A stretch of 64,000 bases of DNA from Pasteurella dagmatis (GTDB lineage: Bacteria; Pseudomonadota; Gammaproteobacteria; Enterobacterales; Pasteurellaceae): the NCBI RefSeq assembly GCF_900186835.1, contig NZ_LT906448.1, positions 62,001 through 126,000 on the forward strand, read 5' to 3'. Shown here in pieces: positions 28,794-34,981 of the stretch (position 1 is its first letter; every line of letters starts with the position of its first letter). The notes under the pieces were generated by a model. That model saw only the letters and a program-made list of their open reading frames with translations. It made no database searches and was not told where the DNA came from. Position numbers and translations under genes: made by a program.

Positions 28794-29053
28794 TTAGTCA
28801 TCTGATCCAGAAGTGCCTAGGATACCATGTCCCTAGTTGATTTTACGATATGCTAATGAAAGCTCTAATAACTGAGTAAATTCTTTTTTATTTGGATCTT
28901 GGCAGTGTGACATGACTAAATCAATAGAAACAATGGTTGCATCTTCTAAGGTTGTTGTGAAGTAATGCTCTTGTTTACCTTATACAGAAATTCTGTACCA
29001 TTTTAATTCTATTTTGGGCAAGATTTCGTCTGATGCTAATGTATTATAAAGTA
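28794..29053 (-). pseudogene. Degraded hcp (type VI secretion tube protein) remnant
   Basis: Reading the minus strand from about 29053, one frame gives LYNTLASDEILPKIELKWYR, ISV, stop, GKQEHYFTTTLEDATIV, SIDLVMSHCQDPNKKEF, TQLLELSLAYRKIN, stop, GHGILGTSGSDD, stop. This matches the C-terminal two thirds of Hcp, where the family has W at the second stop (TGG to TAG) and usually E or N at the first. The N-terminus is missing, and the fragment abuts Rhs sequence at about 29061. It is clearly non-functional, and shows that a T6SS locus or an hcp-rhs island once stood here. No conventional ORF tool would call it. Confidence 0.8.
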
Positions 29054-29063
29054 ATAGAACTAG

Positions 29064-29961
29064 TGGGCGCCACAGCTATCCAACCTCTACCATCGAGACC
29101 AACTGGTGGCTGAAGCCCCAATGGAAAGAGGGGGGCAGGGCAATCTGGTGTTAGCTCAATCCACACCAACGGAGCGGGTTGAGTGGCAGGCGGCGATTTA
29201 CTGGCTATATCAAGAAGATGAGGTGAGCCCAACGGCTCGTTATGAAAAAGGGCAATTACACTATACAGTGACTGACCAAGTGGGTACAATCACGGAGTTG
29301 ATGAGTGAAACGGGGTATATTTGATTATCGCCAAAAACTGAGCTTGTGGGGCGAGGCGACGATTGATGGGCATCGTCACCCGGCGGCGAATGACAGTCAG
29401 GCTTTAGGTTGTCATCACCGTTTTGCGGGGCAGTATTATGATGAAGAAAGTGAGCTGCATTACAACCGTTTCCGCTATTACAGCCCGGAGACAGGGCAAT
29501 ATCTCAGCCATGACCCGATAGGGTTGCTGGGTGGGTTTAACCCTTATGGTTATGTGTTTGACCCAACGGGGTGGGTGGACCCGTTGGGGTTGGCGGGGTG
29601 TAATAAAAATTTTCGCTCCAGAAGAGAAGCATTAAGAGCGGCTAAACGAGATGCGGGAATTCCAATGTCGCAACAACCAGATAAAGTAACTAACCATGTT
29701 CCCCTAACAGATAGATCAGGAAAGAAAATTTTAGATCAAAATAATCGTCCAATAATGACTAGAGAATATCACTACACAACCCCAAGCGGAGAGAAAGTTG
29801 TGTTTCAGGAACATTCTCTTGGTCATGTTTACGGACCAAAGGGAACTTTAGGAAATCAAGGACCCCACTTTAATCCAAGACAATACGATCCAGCTACAGG
29901 TAACGGATATAGGAATAAAAGTTTTCCTGGAATTTCAGAACATTATAATTATGGAGGGTAG
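29064..29961 (+). pseudogene. Rhs C-terminal fragment with HNH/EndoVII-like toxin tip, one frameshift in the core
   Basis: The first frame (29064-29330) encodes Rhs core (LYHRDQLVAEAPMERGG, YEKGQLHYTVTDQVGTITEL) and stops after ETGYI. Dropping one base there continues into FDYRQKLSLWGEATIDG, QYYDEESELHYNRFRYYSPE and the conserved Rhs hinge FDPTGWVDPLGLAG. The toxin tip after the hinge (about 29600-29961) has REYHY, QEHSLGHVYG and GPHFNPR, the pattern of an HNH/EndoVII-fold DNase of polymorphic toxins. The toxin end itself is intact, from a GTG at 29305. Its nt 29342-29592 are repeated downstream. The N-terminal Rhs cage is absent, so this is an orphan tip rather than a working gene. Confidence 0.8.
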
Positions 29962-29965
29962 AAAT

Positions 29966-30367
29966 ATGAAATGGTTTGAAAAAGCAATAGGTAAAGAAAA
30001 AATAATTTATATGTTTAATGGAAATATTGATGTAAATGAAATCTACTTACACAAAATTTTATTCTATGACTATACATTAACAATATTTTTCCATATTTTA
30101 AATATCCCACAAGAATTCCCTAAAAAGTGGAATGATAACGATTTTAATGCGATAAGTATGCAATTAAGCTTTTCGGATGTGAACTATTTTAACGTACATG
30201 GAAAGAATTTGTTTAACAAAATAGGAAAACTAAACATTAGTGTTGATAACAATATCGTAAAAATGAACTTCGCAGGGGATGATGTAAACATAATATGTGA
30301 ATCTGATTTTTATTTCATTGATAATATAACTCCAAATTTCATTAATATTGAAGAAAGTATAAATTGA
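29966..30367 (+). CDS. Candidate immunity protein, Imm50-like
   Basis: A 133-residue acidic protein whose ATG lies five bases after the stop of the first Rhs toxin tip, with GGAGGG as ribosome site inside the toxin's last codons. The order [18 protein letters not shown], then [14 protein letters not shown] and [20 protein letters not shown] resembles the Imm50 family of polymorphic-toxin immunity proteins. Composition is far more AT-rich than the Rhs core, as usual for immunity genes. It presumably neutralises the neighbouring nuclease by direct binding; that is inferred from position. Confidence 0.65.
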   Translation: MKWFEKAIGKEKIIYMFNGNIDVNEIYLHKILFYDYTLTIFFHILNIPQEFPKKWNDNDFNAISMQLSFSDVNYFNVHGKNLFNKIGKLNISVDNNIVKMNFAGDDVNIICESDFYFIDNITPNFINIEESIN

Positions 30368-30503
30368 TGAAGAAAGTGGCTTAGCCTATAACTGCTTTCG
30401 GTATTATGACCCAGAGAGCGGGAATTATATTTCGAGTGATCCGATTGGGTTGAGTGGTCGGGAACAGCCTTATTCATATCCCCCCGATGCCGCTCGTTTA
30501 TAA
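30366..30503 (+). pseudogene. Short Rhs core remnant
   Basis: A 46-codon frame reads [39 protein letters not shown] and stops. It is the end of an Rhs core of a different allele from the other copies, with no toxin. It starts at the stop of the Imm50-like gene, so a former toxin tip and its hinge have been cut out here. Confidence 0.75.
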
Positions 30504-30504
30504 C

Positions 30505-30541
30505 AAGTGGCTCACTCTTTTTCTTCACAGAAAGCGGTCAC
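30505..30541 (+). repeat. Rhs module-end repeat R2, short degenerate copy
   Basis: AAGTGGCTCACTCTTTTTC and following bases to AAGCGGTCACT resemble the better copies at 32497 and 33812. This copy is degenerate. It is followed by an inverted repeat (GGTCACTTT 30536-30544 with AAAGTGACC 30571-30579). Confidence 0.45.
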
Positions 30542-30595
30542 TTTCTCTAAATTTTGCACTTTTTTAGAATAAAGTGACCCCTTGTAGTCATTTAC

Positions 30596-31468
30596 CAACA
30601 AGGGCATCAACTCAACCGTCTTAACGACAACCATTACCGCTACGACAACGCTGGCAGATTAACCGAAAAACCGAAATCCGAGATGACTTTCGCAAACAGA
30701 CCACCTACTTCCGCTGGAATGCGAATAATCAACTCAGCTTGTGGGGCGAGGCGACGATTGATGGGCGTCGCTACTCGGCGGCGAATGACAGTCAGGCTTT
30801 AGGTTGTCATCACCGTTTTGCGGGTCAGTATTATGATGAAGAAAGTGAGCTGCATTACAAGCGCTTCCGTTATTACAGTCCTGAGACGGGGCAATATCTC
30901 AGCCATGACCTGATAGGGTTGCAGGGTGGGTTTAACCCTTATGGTTATGTGTTTGACCCAACGGGCTGGGTGGATGTGTTGGGACTTAAACCTAAAATTC
31001 CTCCATTTGATGCACCTTCTCTTGAAAGTGATGTTGTAAGGTATAAACCTCGAGATGTTCTAACTGCTACTGCAGGAAGTAGAGAGGATGCTATTAATTT
31101 AGCCTGGTCTCAAGAGAAACAGTTGATACAGCAAACAGGAAGAGGAACAAGACCTTGGGACTCCTGAAGAAATGGCTTTAATAACAAGTACTCCTGATTC
31201 TGAATTATTATCTGTTATGAGTAAAGAAGGATATACTGGACATCATATTACTAGTGTAAGAAATGGTCCTTTAGGTGCTAAATGGCAGGGGGATCCTAGA
31301 AATATTGTTTTCTTGGAAAATCGTAATCATCCTAATGGCGATGCTCATCAATATTCATATCAAGGGCATAGAGGTAACTACAGCAATCCAACTACAGGTC
31401 GTTTGATAGATCGTGAGGAAACATTAAAACAGAGATTAAATCAAATACAAAGTAAATGTACAGGTTAA
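30596..31468 (+). pseudogene. Rhs C-terminal fragment with GHH-type nuclease toxin, two frameshifts
   Basis: The frame reads QGHQLNRLNDNHYRYDNAGR, then loses one A in the run at 30666-30670, then resumes TEIRDDFRKQTTYFRWN, LWGEATIDGRR and the hinge FDPTGWVDVLGLKP. The toxin (from about 30988) is interrupted near 31157-31160 by an extra G (TTGGGACT), which creates a stop; one base less gives PWTPEEMALITSTPDSELL, then EGYTGHHITSVRNGPLG, GDPRNIVFLEN and HRGNYSNPTTGRLI. GHH plus the DPRN and GRLI blocks is the GHH class of HNH/EndoVII toxin. Nt 30737-30987 repeat 29342-29592. The toxin is dead as written. Confidence 0.78.
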
Positions 31469-31481
31469 GGAGATATACTTT

Positions 31482-32057
31482 ATGAATGTGAATAGTCTTT
31501 TGCAAGACTTCGTTAAGCATTTTTATTTAAGCAAAAAGATGGATGGTGAACTGCATTTTTCTGAAGAAAAATTGCTTGAGAGAGATGAAAAATTATCAGG
31601 ACAATTGTTGGAGTATTATCAGCACCTTTCTTTTGAGGGAGAATGTTATTTTGGTAATCGTTTCTTTAATTTAGTTTTTTTACCATATCTATCAGAAGCA
31701 ACAGAACCAGAAACTTGGGCTTTAGATGATAATCAACTTTTTAACCAAAAAGATTACATGATTTTTGCACACAATATGTTAGATGAAGTTATTTTTTGTG
31801 ATGTGCGAGATCAGGATTGTCCTGTGTATAGCTTAATGTCTGGAAGTAGCGAAGTGATGAAGTTAAGTAATAGTTTATTTGATTTCCTATCTTTTTATAT
31901 TGAGTTAACAAATCTACAAGCATTAAAGTTTAAATATGAAGTAAGAGAACAAAATTTGAAGTTGAAAAATGAGTTTGTTGATGATGTCTATTTAATTATT
32001 AATAGATGTTTTTGTTGTGATATTAAAGAAAATTTAATAGAGTTCATATTTAATTAG
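31482..32057 (+). CDS. Candidate immunity protein for the GHH toxin, SUKH-like
   Basis: A 191-residue acidic, aromatic-rich protein starting 13 bases after the GHH toxin frame, with AAGGAGA as ribosome site. Features such as NRFFNLVFLPYLSEATEPET, DYMIFAHNMLDEVIFCD, and SLFDFLSFYIELTN recall the SUKH (SMI1/KNR4) immunity superfamily, with a final Cys-rich segment (CFCCDI). The frame is intact although the toxin is broken, as expected if immunity is kept to resist kin that still carry the toxin. The family call is tentative. Confidence 0.6.
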   Translation: MNVNSLLQDFVKHFYLSKKMDGELHFSEEKLLERDEKLSGQLLEYYQHLSFEGECYFGNRFFNLVFLPYLSEATEPETWALDDNQLFNQKDYMIFAHNMLDEVIFCDVRDQDCPVYSLMSGSSEVMKLSNSLFDFLSFYIELTNLQALKFKYEVREQNLKLKNEFVDDVYLIINRCFCCDIKENLIEFIFN

Positions 32058-32194
32058 TTTTATATAAATAAGAGAAATATATTTCACAGTTAAAGTCTAT
32101 TAATAAATGACAATATAAAGGAATTTGCATAATGATTTCGCAAAATTTTAGAAAAACTATTGATTGGAGGTTAAGTGGAGGTTTAATTATTTGA

Positions 32195-32422
32195 ATGGTT
32201 CAATTAGAATCTCGAGAAAGAAAGGTTAATGACTCCAAAAATAAGATTGATGAAATAGAAAATAGAATTATTTTATTAGGAGACCTTTTTCGGTTATATA
32301 TGTTTTTAGATACAGTGACTATGCCACATAGTGATATTATAGAAAAACTTGAATTTAATATTCGTTATCTTCGTGATTTTATCAGAGAGAACGGTATAGA
32401 TTCTCTTTTCCCATTCAAATGA
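32195..32422 (+). CDS. Small orphan protein, helical
   Basis: A 75-residue predicted helical protein (RKVNDSKNKIDEIENRI, LFRLYMFLDTV, LEFNIRYLRDFIRENGI) in the Rhs graveyard. The family is not recognised. A short frame just upstream at 32132 (starting MISQNFRK) ends at a stop two codons before it, so it may be a decayed second immunity gene. No strong ribosome site is present. It could be non-coding. Confidence 0.35.
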   Translation: MVQLESRERKVNDSKNKIDEIENRIILLGDLFRLYMFLDTVTMPHSDIIEKLEFNIRYLRDFIRENGIDSLFPFK

Positions 32423-32496
32423 TATTTTGGGCTTTTTTCCTAAAGCCACTCGCTTACAATAGGTAGAAAATTCTCATTATAGGATTCCTCCGCAAA

Positions 32497-32562
32497 GAGT
32501 GGCTAAATTCCTTTTCAATTCCCACAACAAGCGGTGGTGTTTTCTTGGATTTTTCAGCATTT
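32497..32562 (+). repeat. Rhs module-end repeat R2, left-hand copy
   Basis: Sixty-six bases from GAGTGGCTAAATTCC to CAGCATTT match 33812-33877 at the same length with about ten differences. At 32563 the repeat is cut and Rhs hinge sequence begins. It contains an Apl-type uptake core (ACAAGCGGT) at 32527-32535. Confidence 0.7.
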
Positions 32563-33025
32563 AGGGTTGCTGGGTGGGTTTAACCCTTATGGTTATGTGT
32601 TTGACCCAACGGGGTGGATTGATCCGTTGGGGTTAGCAGCTTGTCATGATAGTGGAGAATTGGGTCGCCAAAAATCTATACGCGATTTAGGCAAAAATGA
32701 TTTTGAGATTGTTGGTGAAGAGGTGACGATGCGTGTGAATGGAAGTCGGATTAGGGCAGATTTTGTGGCGAGAGATAGTGATGGACGTTTACATGTTTTT
32801 GAATCTAAACACGGTAATAGTAGATTAACACCAAATCAATCAAGTAGTGGCGTTTACGATATTGGAAATCCGTCAAATAATAACGGTGTTATAGATACAT
32901 CAAAAGGTAAGGTATCTAGATTTGAAATAGCCACTGGTAATCAGGATAAAATATCAGGTATTTCTCCTGATGCGGAAAAGAGCAAGATTTATGAAGCAGT
33001 TTTCCATGTTTTAAAATATGAATAA
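32534..33025 (+). CDS. Orphan Rhs C-terminal tip with PD-(D/E)xK-like nuclease domain
   Basis: The frame opens with a GTG in the R2 repeat, then enters Rhs hinge sequence at 32564 (GLLGGFNPYGYVFDPTGWID, PLGLAAC; nt 32564-32635 repeat 29521-29592). The toxin (about 32640-33025) has IRADFVARDSDGRLHVFESK, a D-x(n)-E-x-K pattern of the PD-(D/E)xK nuclease superfamily, and a C-terminal EIATGNQDKISGISPDAEK. It lacks the whole Rhs cage and a normal start, so it is a silent tip unless recombined onto a full rhs gene. The frame is intact. Confidence 0.65.
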   Translation: MVFSWIFQHLGLLGGFNPYGYVFDPTGWIDPLGLAACHDSGELGRQKSIRDLGKNDFEIVGEEVTMRVNGSRIRADFVARDSDGRLHVFESKHGNSRLTPNQSSSGVYDIGNPSNNNGVIDTSKGKVSRFEIATGNQDKISGISPDAEKSKIYEAVFHVLKYE

Positions 33026-33034
33026 GGAAACGTT

Positions 33035-33667
33035 ATGTCAAAAGAAACTAAGAAAGTATTTGAAGATAGTTTACGTGATAAATTTAAAGCACGTTTTGCT
33101 AAGGATAAGCATATCAAAGTCAAAAAGAATAAAATTACCATTGATAAATCTGCAAATGGTCGTGGGGAACTATATCTCCAATATTCTGTGAGTGGTAAAG
33201 GTTATATTCTTCATGTATCTGTTGATTTACCTGAATTCACGAATTTTTTAGAAATGCATGAAGTGAATTATAAAACAAGGAGCTCGCCTATTGGAGCAAA
33301 ATCTTTTGCATACAGTTTATTAACAGTAAATAAATCAGACGAAAATAACTTTTCAGGTGATGACTATGGTACGGTGCGTTTGCCCGATACGTTGGATGAA
33401 GTGCCAGCCGTTGTAGATTATGTTTATGACAAAATAATGACCATTTATGTTGAGCGGATAATGGATATTCTATTATATAAAGAAAATGCGATTTATAATG
33501 TAGTTAAACATCCAGTTAATTATTCTTATCCTTTCTTATTTATTGTTTTTATTTTGATAAAAAATAATATCAAAAAAATTGACGGTGTAGATTTGTGGGT
33601 GTTAGCAGCAGATAGCAATTTTGGAAATATTGAGTTTAACCAAAACTTTTTAAAGCAGATGAGTTAA
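33035..33667 (+). CDS. Candidate immunity protein for the PD-(D/E)xK toxin
   Basis: A 210-residue protein whose ATG lies nine bases after the toxin stop, behind AAGGAAA. The first 40 residues are very basic (RDKFKARFAKDKHIKVKKNK); the rest is mixed, with RLPDTLDEVPAVVDYVYDKI and a hydrophobic patch YPFLFIVFILIKNN near residues 164-178. I do not recognise the family. The immunity role is inferred from position and AT-rich composition, as for its neighbours. Confidence 0.55.
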   Translation: MSKETKKVFEDSLRDKFKARFAKDKHIKVKKNKITIDKSANGRGELYLQYSVSGKGYILHVSVDLPEFTNFLEMHEVNYKTRSSPIGAKSFAYSLLTVNKSDENNFSGDDYGTVRLPDTLDEVPAVVDYVYDKIMTIYVERIMDILLYKENAIYNVVKHPVNYSYPFLFIVFILIKNNIKKIDGVDLWVLAADSNFGNIEFNQNFLKQMS

Positions 33668-33811
33668 ATAATATTTGTCATTGTAAAGTAAACTCTATAA
33701 CTAAAAAAATAAAAACTCTCTTTCGTGGAAAGATGTGAGAGAGTTAGCTATTAAATTAAGAAATAGTTGACTCAAATTGGAAAAGCCTCATTAACACTAC
33801 TCATCTGCAAC

Positions 33812-33943
33812 GAGTGGATGAATCTCTTTTCAATCCCAACAACGAGCGGTGGTGTTCTCTTGGATTTTTCAGTATTTGCAACAGGTTTCACGAGAGCCTG
33901 TCGCTTGTTTTATTCTTCAAAAGTCCCCCAAAACCCACCGCAC
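33812..33943 (+). repeat. Rhs module-end repeat R2, fullest copy
   Basis: Positions 33812-33877 match 32497-32562 (66 bases, same length), and 33859-33943 match 34075-34159 (85 bases, same length). This copy therefore joins the left and right halves seen separately elsewhere and is the best image of the intact element. It ends in a USS. Confidence 0.7.
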
Positions 33944-34041
33944 TTTTTCAGACTGAACTGAACTAAGTCCACCTTAAAACTGTACGCCATCCCTTCAAAT
34001 TAGTACAATAAATCAGCAATTTATGTTACCTAAAGGTTCAA

Positions 34042-34073
34042 CCATGACCCGATAGGGTTGCTGGGTGGGTTTA
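34042..34073 (+). repeat. Rhs core remnant, 32 bp
   Basis: A 32-base exact copy of 29508-29539 (encoding HDPIGLLGGF in the full copies). It is cut into the right half of R2 at 34074, giving a junction that mirrors the one at 32563. Confidence 0.85.
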
Positions 34074-34074
34074 T

Positions 34075-34159
34075 CTTCGATTTTTCATCATTTGAAACTG
34101 GTTTCATGAAGGACTATCGCTTGTCTACTCCTGAAAACTTTCCCCAAACTCACCTACAC
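34075..34159 (+). repeat. Rhs module-end repeat R2, right-hand copy
   Basis: Starts CTTCGATTTTTCATCATTTG and parallels 33859-33943 over 85 bases with the same length and many scattered differences (for example GGTTTCATGAAGG versus GGTTTCACGAGAG). Only the right half of the element is present. Confidence 0.6.
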
Positions 34160-34297
34160 ATTTGTTTAGTTTTATAAAGAATATATAAGCATTAGATAAT
34201 AAATTCGTTTGCGAAAAAATAAATATAAAAAAGAAAAAACCTATTTATAAGGCTTCTCTTTTTATGGCTCATTTTACAGAATTTATGTATCTGCAAA

Positions 34298-34813
34298 TTA
34301 AAACGGAATATTATCTTCCTCAAATCCCATATCCACAGGTGGTTCGTTTTGTGGGGCTGGTTTTGCTGCTGGGCGAGGTGTTGGTTGTGAACCGAAATTG
34401 CTGCTCGGTGCAGAATAAGATGAACCGTATTGTGATGTCGATGCTTGTGGTGCATAACCACCCGCTTGTTGACGTTCGTTGCGGCTGTCTAGCATTTGTA
34501 ATACATCACCTTGAATCTCGGTAGTGTAGCGCTCTTGACCATTTTGATCTTGCCATTTACGAGTTCTTAAACGACCTTCCACATACACTTTTGAGCCTTT
34601 ACGTAAATATTCGCCTGCAACTTCTGCTTGACGGCGGTAGAATACGATGCGGTGCCATTCTGTTACTTCACGGCGTTCGTTAGTGTTTTTGTCGATCCAG
34701 CTTTCACTGGTTGCAACGCTGATATTTGCGACTGCTTCGCCGTTTGGCATTGTGCGGATTTCAGGATCGTTACCTAAATTTCCCACGATAATTACTTTAT
34801 TTACTCCAGCCAT
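34298..34813 (-). CDS. ssb: Single-stranded DNA-binding protein
   Basis: SSB coats single-stranded DNA as a tetramer in replication, repair and, in this family, uptake transformation. The 171-residue protein has an OB fold ([20 protein letters not shown] to about residue 110), a Gln/Ser/Pro-rich disordered linker and the acidic [11 protein letters not shown] tip that recruits partner proteins. AGAGGAT precedes the ATG. It is divergent from uvrA across a shared LexA box, as in E. coli. Confidence 0.98.
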   Translation of the reverse strand: MAGVNKVIIVGNLGNDPEIRTMPNGEAVANISVATSESWIDKNTNERREVTEWHRIVFYRRQAEVAGEYLRKGSKVYVEGRLRTRKWQDQNGQERYTTEIQGDVLQMLDSRNERQQAGGYAPQASTSQYGSSYSAPSSNFGSQPTPRPAAKPAPQNEPPVDMGFEEDNIPF

Positions 34814-34902
34814 ATAATCCTCTTTTTCTCTTTTAAATAGGGTGAAAATTCTTGTTATTTTGCCTCAAAATCGAAAAAAAATCTATGATAAAAATGGATC
34901 TT

Positions 34903-34922
34903 AACTGGATATTTGCACAGTT
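34903..34922. promoter_or_regulatory. LexA (SOS) box between ssb and uvrA
   Basis: AACTGGATATTTGCACAGTT has the CTG-N10-CAG core (CTG 34905-34907, CAG 34918-34920) with AT-rich flanks. It lies about 60 bases before the uvrA start and 90 before ssb. uvrA is a classic LexA target; ssb shares this region in E. coli. Confidence 0.85.
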
Positions 34923-34981
34923 ATTTCAGAATGTGCGATAATGATCGCAATTTGAACACTTTTTAATGGCTTTTTGTATTT

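Larger units (their letters stand above)
33668..34297. other. Intergenic graveyard between the last Rhs module and ssb
   Basis: About 630 bases with no convincing gene. It holds a hairpin (AACTCTCT near 33714 with its complement ending 33745), the R2 repeat at 33812, a USS at 33937, a 32-bp Rhs remnant at 34042, the right half of another R2 copy at 34075, and an AT-rich end toward ssb. A 64-codon frame at 33767 is only repeat sequence read through. Confidence 0.6.

Noticed and set aside
33767-33961. A 64-codon frame at 33767
   Set aside because: It is R2 repeat sequence read through plus a USS; no ribosome site and no protein character.
22271-34297. CRISPR array in the accessory island
   Set aside because: The repeats present (Rhs hinge, R2) are irregularly spaced, protein-coding or degenerate; there is no regular repeat-spacer pattern and no cas gene.
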